A stretch of 64,000 bases of DNA, taken from the NCBI GenBank assembly GCA_022376515.1, contig WTXI01000019.1:186001-250000 (forward strand), read 5' to 3'. Shown here piece by piece: positions 48,167-58,034 of the stretch. Source of the DNA: Lactifluus volemus. Lineage: Eukaryota; Basidiomycota; Agaricomycetes; Russulales; Russulaceae. Numbering within the stretch: position 1 is the first letter of the stretch; each line of letters starts with the position of its first letter. The position numbers and the translations under genes are program-made. A model generated the notes under the pieces. It did no database searches and was not told the DNA's origin. It worked only from the letters and a program-made list of their open reading frames with translations.

Positions 48167-49984
48167 ATGTCAGGGGCACCTCCTGAAGCTGCTGCTACTG
48201 AAACTCAGAGTTCCAGTTCTGCCATAAAACATAAAAAAAAGCGCTTTATTGGCATCAAAAGTTCACAACCGTCAAGGCCAGGCGTACCCATGTCGGTCAT
48301 CAATCAGATCCCGCAAGACATCGTTTCGAACACGGAGCTCAATGATGCCATTAAGCAATTGCCCTCGAATTATTCTTTCGAGATACACAAAACTATACAT
48401 CATATCAGAAAGAATAACTCAAAAATGGTCGCTCTGCAGATGCCCGAAGGGCTCCAAATGTTTGCCTGTACCATTGCGGACATCATCGAAAGGTGAGGAT
48501 CTGTCGTCAATGGCGTGGGTATAGCCGCTCAAACTATCCTAGATTTACTGAGGCTCTTACGGTAATCATGGGAGATGTTACGTACGGCGCGTGCTGTGTT
48601 GATGACTATACCGCAATCGCGCTAGGGTGCGATATGTTGGTCCACTACGGGCATAGTTGCCTAGGTTCGCAGGCTCTCTTCCTCTAGTCCCCAGTACGCC
48701 ATTGACCCTTCTCCAGTTCCTATGGACCAGACAAATATCAAGACACTGTATGTCTTTGTGGAAATCTCAATCGACTCCACCCATCTAGCGCAGACCGTAA
48801 GACTGAATTTTCCCGACAACCGCACTCTATTCCATGAGACGCTACTGGATTCCGAAGAGACGGAACGGGCAGTTCCTGCTGGCGAAACTATAGGACGTCT
48901 ACGACATCTACGAGTAGAGGGTCCCTCCACCTCGTCTTCAGATGCCCAAGCAGCCTCGGAGGATAAAAACTTAAAAGCTCCTACCCCTGCATCGACGCGC
49001 CTGGCACTTGTCTCAACCATCCAGTTCGTAGCTGCACTTCAACGGTTGAAGGACGACCTGAATGCTGAATACGCCGGCACACCGCTGTTAGGTCTCCGAG
49101 AAGGCGAAGCGCAGGATACCGGATCAGGGGTTTTGCCAGCTGTGGATAGGCGGGTGCCCAGACTTTGGACGGGAAGGTACGAGGCTACTATCCCTCGGTC
49201 TAAACCTCTATCTCCCGGGGAGGTCCTTGGATGCACCGCACCCTCACTGGGCGATGTCGATGCTCTAATGTGAGACTTTTACTACCACTCGGCAACTACA
49301 GCGAGCGCTGAGGGGTTCTTCCTCTAACAGATATCTCGGAGACGGCCGGTTCCATCTAGAGGCTATCATGATTGCCAATCCGTCTGTGCCGGCATTCAGG
49401 TATGATCCATACTCCAAGAAACTTACCCGAGAGCGGTACAACCATCAGGCAATGCGGGCGGCGCGGAGTGACGCGGTGATAGCGGCCCGCAAGACCATCG
49501 ATGATATTTCTCACAAAGCTTCGGTTGTGGACAGCTCCGTACGTGAAGTTCCATCCTGGGGTGTCGTGTTGGGTACTCTTGGGCGGCAGGGTAATTTCAA
49601 ACAATTACAGGTTCGAGACTTCATTCCCCGCATGACTGTCGTGTTAATTTTAACCCACCATCACCACAGGCCATCACGAGGCAAATGACACAGTCACCGA
49701 CACCTATACCTTACGTCCCCATCCTCCTTTCAGAGCTGTCACCAGCAAAGCTGTCCTTATTTAAACCACATATTTCGATATTCGTGCAAACATCCTGTCC
49801 TCGTCTATCCATTGACTGGGGTTACGCATTCGATCGTCCCCTGCTGAGTCCATACGAGACAGCCGTGGCGGTGGGAAAGACAGCTGGGTGGATGGATCGA
49901 GAAGAGGATGTTTATCCCATGGATTTCTATGCCGTCGGGACACCATGGGCCACGTCCAGAGCGACGGGGTCGTTTGAATCGTAG
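48167..49984 (+). CDS. DPH1: Diphthamide synthase subunit DPH1
   Basis: Five exons (48167-48492, 48543-48664, 48717-49269, 49331-49610, 49670-49984) join in phase to give 531 residues. With DPH2, and with DPH3 as electron donor, this Fe-S enzyme cleaves S-adenosylmethionine and moves the 3-amino-3-carboxypropyl group to a histidine of translation factor EF2, the first step of diphthamide synthesis. The fold is clear: [76 protein letters not shown], and [15 protein letters not shown]. The three cysteines expected to hold the 4Fe-4S cluster are the ones in YGACC, LGC and TSCP. No lesion was found. It converges on the zinc-cluster gene with only 80 bp between stops, and its start faces NPC1. Confidence 0.95.
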
Positions 49985-50064
49985 CAACACAAAAGTACCT
50001 GCTGAATGCATAATACTCAATGGAGATGATATAATGTAGCAGCACGATCACAAATAAACGCAGC

Positions 50065-52958
50065 TCAGAATGTGTATGTGTGGGGCATTCGGGAGTGCAT
50101 AGAAAGGCAGCTGTCCAAGAACTGCTCCAAGTTTTGCGGATTCATGGGACCGCTGAGCGACTCGACGCCTGGGAAGTGTCCACCAAAAACGCCCGCAGGG
50201 ACAGTGGCCCAAAATGGGTCCATAGCTCCTTCGCGTCCAAGATGATCGATCAGACAAGGCTGCGGCTGGGACAATATCCGGGTTGCCCGGTCCAGACGCT
50301 GCGGGAGATTCATCGAAGCGGCGATGCCGCACCTTGCGTGAGCAGCTGGATCGCTCGCGTTGCACCGACCAGTGATAACGCCCAATAAGAATAACGTCCG
50401 CTTCCGAATGATGTGGACCTGATCCAAGGCTGTAGATGCAAGTGCGTTCTTGGGTTGGAGCACCTCAAGGATGCCTTGGGCCATCGCAATCCACTCCTCT
50501 AACTCCTCATTCTCGGGGTTTTGAGCATCCATGATGATGGCGATAGCAAGGGTCACTGGGCTGTTGTGAGTGATTGACATGGCTAGGTGGGATATCAGCG
50601 ACTCACGCGCCGGTTTGTAAGACAATAAAGTTAGTCCCGTCCACGTCAGGTGTCCGGGCTCAGCTGAGCTTTGTAGTAATTGCAGCAGGGCCAATTGTCG
50701 TTTGCTGTGGGGAATATCTCAACCCAAATAACCACGAGAAATAGAATCCAGGCGTACCAGAACGTGACACAAATCGACCTTGCATGACCATGGAACATGG
50801 AGAGTTTCTTGTCCTGGAGAGACAAGCCCTCAAAGTCATTCTCTTTAGTAGGGTGGATGAATAGGAATGGTCGCTGAGGCAATGTCAAAATCGATCTACT
50901 CAGTCTGGCAAGCACCGCTCACCAGAAGCTGCGTTCGACTGTGGTTGATCGACAGGACCAGTATTTGATACTAGAAGTCGCCCCGTGAGCATCGTACTGC
51001 AGGTTTGAAGACATACATACTTGGAGTGACAGATAAGGCCGAGCGACAGCTACCTGTGTTGTCTGATAGCGGAGAGAGGCGGGAAGATCGAGTTCAAACT
51101 TTCGGAGTTGGTCCTCCGCGTCCATGACCACCCGATATGTAGGCAGGGTGATGCAGAAACATTGGTCCCATATCTGGCCAGAAAGCCTATAATATTGACT
51201 ACTATACAAGTGGAATACTATCCAACGAGGATTAGGCAACAGCACGATAGGAGTGAGTCTGTACCCACAGGTATCAGTAGGCTCTTCCACTGGTTTTCCG
51301 GTCAAATTTGGGGTGCCAATAACGTCTGTTTGATCCAAGTTCATAGGGAGGGCAACGTCGGTGTGCTAGACGACAGAAGTCATGATCCCTTGCTGAGAAT
51401 AGCATAAAGACCAACTGACTTGTTCCGAAATTACATACGGACGTCGGTATTCGGAACATTGAATCCTTAGCAGGGTTCAGTCATTGATGGTACGAAACAA
51501 AGGTTAATCACCTATCAAGCACGAATAGCACCCCTAATGCGGGACAGATATCAGACGCGCTAAAGGTCCATGGAAAGGCTCTTACACCATAACCGCCTGC
51601 GAACTTCCGCGTCCTCTGGCCGCATCTTCCAAGCAGTGGAACCATCGCGATGCAGGGAAACTGCAAGTACGTTAGGACTTGAGAGTTTCACAGCAAGTTA
51701 GGATATACGTGTCTGCGCCATCCGAATGGCGAGGGTAGTGATATACCAGCTTTCGCCCACATTCGCCTCGTTCTAAGTAAGGGATCAGCCCCGTGTTTGG
51801 AATGTAAAGTAAGGCACGCAATGCTCACATATTGGTACAGCGAAAATAAGGTGAGAGTTTGAATGCGTTCCAGTGACGAAAGCGGGTATCCTGCACAGGT
51901 AAACAGCACGGAGCGCGAAAAGTCTACAAGCCGCTGCTGGAGGACCTTCCTCCCGAGTGGATAATCGGCAAATAAAGCTACCTGTTGTCCCTTGTGAAAA
52001 CGCAATTTTTTAGGAGAGAAATTAGTAAAACGTACGTCTTCATCAGTTTCGGGTAGAAACTGCAAGGCCGTCGCGCACGTGATCGCCAACAAGGCGATGA
52101 ATTCGAGACTCGGCGGCAACGAGCCTGATGAAATGGTACGATAGTAACTCTCAAAGTATGGCCGATGGATTACAGGCCTTATCCAGTGGGCTGAAGATTT
52201 GTCAAAGTAATACGAGAGTAGAAAAGTTGTGATCTTCTGATTGGGAAAGTGGCATTCAAGTTGGAGCTCGGACAGTGGCATCGGGGTCCCGAAACCGCGG
52301 AACTAGAAGATGGACTTCATATTAATAACCGAATACCGGGGGAAAAGGACATACGGATTGTATCATCCCATCAAATGGGCGGTAGGTATCTGGTACCTCT
52401 TGCTGCGATAGTTGATTGAGAGCCGTGGCGGCAACCTGGACCGCATGCTCAGTGGAGGTCCTCGAGAAGTCACAGCGGTCATCAGGTGACGGTGACGGAT
52501 TCGACACGACGGGGCTCGTATTAGCATTCTGCAGCACCTGCAGGAGGGCGTCGAGACCAGGAAGGGCATTCAGTTGGGAATTATTCGCCGAATTCGAGCC
52601 GTTTATTTGCCCAAGGCTGGTGACGCAAACTGAGTTGTCTTGTTTGGGTTTAGCCCCTGATGATCTGGAAAAGGTAGTGTACCAAAGCAGGAACGAGATT
52701 AAGAGGCCGGAAGCACTCACTTGCGTCTTTTCACCGCCACCGGCTCCTCGTAGCTGCAGGCATCTGCACAACCGCGACTGACACTATGCATGGGGTCCAG
52801 TTGGGGAAACGTAATTAGAAAAAAATCTGAACATACCATCTGGAACAAGGTTGGCCACGATCACACTGAAGGACGAAACATGAGGAAGCAAGACATCATA
52901 AATCCACACAATCTGGCTCGCCTGCTGCTTTCTTTTATGACACTCTGTACGGGCACAT
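50065..52958 (-). CDS. Zn2Cys6-type fungal transcription factor
   Basis: The N-terminal DNA-binding part reads TECHKRKQQ, then CDRGQPCSRCVSRGCADACS and YEEPVAVKRRK, the C-x6-C-x5-C-x2-C pattern of a binuclear zinc cluster. It is split by introns, one joint just before CDRG (apparent donor CAG/GCGAGC, a GC-AG intron) and one inside the SRC cysteine. The first cysteine is displaced (CARTEC gives C-x4-C instead of C-x2-C), and the start codon was not resolved, so the 5' end is approximate. A Ser/Asn-rich linker leads to the fungal-specific factor domain (RPVIHRPYFESYYRTISSGS, PPSLEFIALLAITCATALQF). The C-terminal part runs through LRKFELDLPASLRYQTTQ and IHPTKENDFEGLSLQDKK to HSRMPHTYTF at 50065. 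Target genes are unknown. Confidence 0.82.
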
Positions 52959-53063
52959 CGAAATAAATATAAAACAGGGCATTCAATACACGCACGTTGA
53001 CAACTCCTATAGATTATGCTTTAGACGTGTGGGAAATAGCCTCAAGCTAAGAGGTCTTACAAT

Positions 53064-53330
53064 ATGATTCTATTTCGTTTCAGTTTGCTTTTGACATTAG
53101 TTGTCTCGCCGAGCCGCGGTGTTCTCTCTGGAGAGGCGGTCGAGATAGATGACTCACGCATTCCTGATGTGAATAAGAAAGCAAGGGTACAGTACTGTAC
53201 ACTAAAGTCAACAGCTCTTTGTGGCCAACGCGCTTATGGCGGCTTAGCTCACATTACGGCACAGACCTCATCGTACCCAGCCCCACCAACTGTATGGTCC
53301 TATTTTGCTTTTTACATGACATCACCATGA
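53064..53330 (+). CDS. Small ORF with a signal-peptide-like start
   Basis: An 88-codon frame starts with a true ATG at 53064. The start MILFRFSLLLTLVVSPSRG resembles a secretion signal. The rest is short, with two cysteines and no known motif. It lies in the 370-bp gap between the zinc-cluster gene and the 3' end of FAR11. It could be a small secreted protein, a fragment of a 3' region, or chance. Confidence 0.2.
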   Translation: MILFRFSLLLTLVVSPSRGVLSGEAVEIDDSRIPDVNKKARVQYCTLKSTALCGQRAYGGLAHITAQTSSYPAPPTVWSYFAFYMTSP

Positions 53331-53331
53331 A

Positions 53332-56300
53332 TCACATGCTAGATGGGACGGAGGTTAGTAAGTGTGGCCAAGACCACGTCAAGATGAGAGGCTACTAACC
53401 CGTAAACGAACTCTACTTCATCCACACCACCCCCGGATGGGAAATTACCCGTCCCTTCTCTAGGAATGGGACCCAGCTCGTCACCCTCTTCCTCGTCCAC
53501 GCCACTATAATCTACGTCGTCAAGCCCAAACGGCATCACAGGGCGCAGCTTATCCGATCCGGATGACGAGCGGCGGGCTCCCGGTCCCGCAGGTGACTTT
53601 GTCAGCGCTGCCATAGTTTTCGGACTCATGTGCTTAAAGATCTGATCAGTATTCTGCACGTCGGCCAACAACGGGCTCCATTTCTTACCTCCCAATTATT
53701 CAAATTCTCATCAACAATTTCTCCGCTCTCGCGGCCAATGTCTCGACTCTCGTCTCCCAACTCGCCAATGGATACAATACTTTCGCTATCGCTGATTCCA
53801 TCTGCGAGTTCTGATGCGAGGTCGGGAAGCCTATGCCATGCCGAGGTGCCACTGCTTTGGCCCTCCACGCCGTGTGCATGTGACGGGCCATCCGACCATC
53901 CAAGATCAGACAAGTATTCTTCATATTCCTCTTCGAAAGCGATATCTTCGGTAATGTAAGGGAGGAAAATGTTCGTGTCCGGTGCATGTGCGCGAAGGGG
54001 TGGGAAAACGTCAGCCTCAACCACGTTCGGGGTGCCCACGGGGCGCAGAAGACCAGACAACTCTGGGCCAGGATGTAGGCCTTCTAAATGATGGGACAAG
54101 CTCACGGATCGCCTATGTGCTTGACTGTGCACATGAGCGCCTTGCTGCCCGTAACGCTTGGTATTATCTGTATTTAATTGCGTCAGAGACTATACCCAAA
54201 GAGTGTGCATGGACGCAACAAAATTTGACAAGTTGCCTAAGTGCCTGTTCTTGTGCCTGAAATGAAACCAACAATTCATACCGAAATTACGCCACGCAAT
54301 TAAAGATAAAGACACACCTGTCCCTCTCCAACGTCATCAACCTCGTTGCCCGTGAGCCATTCATCACGCAAATCGGGTCGACAGTTGAGGTAGATAGACG
54401 TAATGACTTGCATGTTCGCTGAAGGATTGGGTCAGCGCGGAGCATAAAAGAGTCAGCCGTAATCACGTACTTTGCCGCCATCTGCGGCCGCTGTATGGTA
54501 CTTGACTCTTGATCAATTTCAGAATGTGAAGTTGCAACAAGGGATGTTGCACTTTCAACACGCGCTTGAGAACGGCCTGTCAACGTGCTGGGTTAAAAAT
54601 GGGAACGTAGAACAGTGGGAAACAGTGCTACCGTGCTCTTGTACTGAACAAGCATTCGGATGCGATGCGAACGGTGCTTAGAGAGCTTCTGCATGACTTT
54701 GGCAAAGTTTATGGTGAAGAAAAAGTTTCGCCAAGAAAACTCAGTAAGCATGTCGATTTCCTCATGTGCCATTGTCCCGTTTGGTAGGATCGTGGTGCGC
54801 GTTACAGCGCGCCGTGGAGGGTTAGGCATGTTGTCTTCCACCCGAGTAAGTGGTGGATTCTTCGAAAAGTGTTGTAAGCAGTATCGGAAGAAACTAAAGT
54901 CTTTAATAAGTTGTGTATGTATGAAGGTGTCAAGCATACTTGTTTTCAGGCGAATCCGCTTTGGACACAACCGTCATCGATACATCCTGCATCCCAAACA
55001 TCTTCATGACGAGGAGGAGACAGTTCGTGTCAAGCAACAATTGGCCAAGATGATGAAATTTCATCACATCTAAGATGGCTCTTTGAGTGAATAGATCCCT
55101 TGACTAGGTATATGGACTTACGTGAAACTTTGAACCACTTTAGTGTAAGTAGCAAAATCGCAGAGACCGCCTTGGTTGTGATCTCGCGATGACGGGTGAC
55201 GTCGACCTCGTCAAGAGTGGGAGGATGCAATGGCGGCTGTTGTGGATCTTGAGCTGAAGATGCTGTCAACTCAAATCATTGCAAGAGTCTAAGATCATGC
55301 TAACGTGAAGATACTCCAGGCGGGAAGTTTGCCGAGTTGGCGGACGTTGGTGGCTGACCCGGAGAAGATGCGGATACAATGGCCAGAAGGAGCTTCAACA
55401 GGACAAGCACCCAATTAGAGAGCACAGGGAGGACAGCACTCTGTTAACTTCGTCATTTACGGTTAAATATCCATGGACGCATGGAGAACATACATAAATC
55501 TGTTCGATCCGCCGCAAACGCATTAAATCTTCCCTTTTGATCTTAAGTCGGCGCTTTTCAATGATAGTATCGGCGACTTTCATCGCAGCCTCCGTCTCAA
55601 TAATCTTCGCATCCAAAAGAGCTATATCAGGCAAGACGTCCGTTTCAGCCTCGACGGTACTCTCGTTCTGATGGAGGTGACAGTAAGCTAGAGCGCGGCG
55701 CGATGAAGACGTCTACGTACGCTCAGCTTCATCCTGTTCAACGTTTCTGTGATATCACCTGTCCCTGGGAGATGCTCTAACCCACTTTCCGAGTGAATGT
55801 ATTCTTCGCGCGTGCGCCACATTTGCCATAACGCCAAGCTCACATACATATGCTTGCTGTAAAGCTTCTCTGCCTCTTTGATGGCAAACGGCACCAGCAT
55901 CATGTCACCATCCCTTCCTCTACTCCTTGAAAAGGGGAATAGGAACGGACGAGAAGGGTCCGTTTGATATTGCTGCTTCTTAGGTTTAGGGGCCGTAGGA
56001 GGAGGAGATGGTGCAGGGGTGGCGGGTTGAGGGATGGGACGATAACCAGACTGGATCTGTGACGAGCCTTGGAGACTGTGCGAGAGGTTGAGTGGGGCAG
56101 GTTGAGTATCATGTTCGTCATGATGATAGTGATGTCGGACGGGAATGGGACTGTATGCTTCGGCAAGCTTAGAGATTGAAGGGAGTGCAGCAGGAGGTTT
56201 TGGTTGTTCAAGAGCGGGGCCAGGGTTTGGGGGAGAGAAAGTTGGATATTTGACGGTGGCTTCTTCGTGAAACGCTTCCATATCCAAAGGCGACGACTTG

Positions 56301-57565
56301 ATGGGGACAGCTACACAATTGAAGACGGTTAAGAGCTAAGCAAGGATCCAGTCGGGACGCACCTTCCTCCGGGACGGGCGCTAACCCGGCAAACTCACGG
56401 GAGACTTTCTTTACTCTTTCGAGATCTCGAAAGCCACCACAACAAGACAATACGGTCTTCCACAGAACTAATAGTAGCTTACTAGGAGATAAACACAGTG
56501 AATGAAGCCAGCCGGAAGTATCAAGTACCTTTTTCACCGGGTAGCCCTTAGCACTTTTGTCTCGAAGAGCAGACACGACGTTGAAAAAGTAGACAGGTAG
56601 TGGAGGATCCATGCTCACTGAGGGTTGTTCGAGACAGAACTATTGTTATCAAGGAGCAGGAACATACTGAGCTCATCTGCAAAGTCATCATGACCCTTGA
56701 AGACTTCAATTAAATGATAAAGCATTGCAAGATAGACTGATATTTCCGTGGTTATTTCCTCCATCAAATCGGACTTGTCCTCAACGCTGAGTTGTATGCG
56801 GGCTGCATCACCATCTGAAAGTGACCTAAGCCGAGGTTAGTTCAAATAAAACGACTAGAGTAGAGACAAACTAACCCGAGAAGATCGTGCTTCGAACTCG
56901 CGATCTTCATAGCCTCCACGATGTTGCTCAAACCATTCGCGTCGCGCACAACCTTGCAGTTTTCGAAAATCCAGTGTAGTTGGTGCTCAGGCGACGTCGT
57001 TTCAGCGAAGGTGCCTGCCACGCATGATCGTAGGCGATGACCCTGCTGCGAATACGCAGTCACCAACCTTGCAATATGTACAGCAACCTTCGCGCATTTG
57101 TGAACCTAATCTCGACGTCCTTATGTTCCAGACTTTCAAGGAGAAGCTCCACGTGAGCCCTGCGCTTTTGCAACGGACTCTTTGTCCATTCTTTCCACGT
57201 AAGATCGTTTTAGTTTGATGGGGAGGCAGGCTGGACCCACATACCTCCGGGGAAGGAACCCTCCCACGCTTTCAAATTCTCCGCAGCTTGTGGCATTTCT
57301 ACATAAGAGTAAAATTCCTCTATCTCGTTGAGTACGGTGTCTTCGTCATCATATTTAAAATCGTAATAACATTGCTGCACGAGAGGAGTGTTAGTGTGAT
57401 GAGGTGTAAATGCGGTGTACCGTTAGCGATAAACGTGCCTTTGGTTTTGGAGCTGAGTTGACCATTGCCTTGAGCTGGCCGAGAGTGATTGAATCCAAAT
57501 CATTGCTCTGAAAAAGATGAGTGAAGCAACTATATGCGCATGAAACTGAACGGTGAACTGACCAT
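53332..57565 (-). CDS. FAR11: FAR11/STRIP protein of the STRIPAK complex
   Basis: STRIP proteins scaffold the STRIPAK phosphatase-kinase complex that governs cell fusion, sexual development and, in yeast, pheromone arrest. The first coding exon is just ATG (57565-57563), joined across a 55-nt intron to SNDLDSITLGQLKAMVNSAP at 57507. The N1221 domain follows: YYDFKYDDEDTVLNEIEEFY, VEMPQAAENLKAWEGSFPG, PLPVYFFNVVSALRDKSAKG, YPVKKVL, KLLLVLWKTVLSCCGGFRDL. A Pro-rich linker leads to REAEKLYSKHMYVSLALWQM-like sequence (here KEAEKLYSKHMYVSLALWQM) and the DUF3402 half (PPLTRVEDNMPNPPRRAVTR, MLVQYKSTAVLK-like region, AFEEEYEEYLSDLGWS). The last intron has a TTACTAAC branch site and CTAG end, giving VEFVYGM and a stop at 53332. 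Middle joints were not all resolved. Confidence 0.9.
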
Positions 57566-58034
57566 GATGAGGGGTGCCTTTTAGCCCGATCGGGAAGGCG
57601 AGTCACATTTTTTTTTCATTCCACACGCGGGAGTTTCAAACCGGTTTGGGTTTTTGTGTCCGGATCTCGCCTGGTAGCGGCTCACCTTGTCTCGGTTCCC
57701 TTTCCCTTCTCCTCCCTTAACCTCCAACCATCACCACTGCCAGCTCCCCCTTGAGAACCTGGCGTTTTCCTAATCCGACCCAAACTATAGGGACGGTCCA
57801 CAAAAGGCACGCCTTCGCTGCGCGTTCGCCAATTCCTCAATTCTGCCCTTTCATTCCCCCCTTCCCCCCAACTTTTTCTCCCTCTGCTCAATTTTTTTTA
57901 TCTTACGACTTTTTTCACGACTCCACTTCATTCTGTCAGCTTCGGCTGATACAACTCGGACCCTCGCAACGCCGTCAGCACCATCAACTTTCGGCAATCG
58001 CGGGTTCCTTTGATTTTCTTCTCCCAGCGTGCAG
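57566..58034. promoter_or_regulatory. Divergent promoter between FAR11 and the cyclin gene
   Basis: The right half (57840-57930) is pyrimidine-rich on the plus strand with runs of T and C, a common leader feature before basidiomycete genes. No other gene is seen. Confidence 0.5.
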
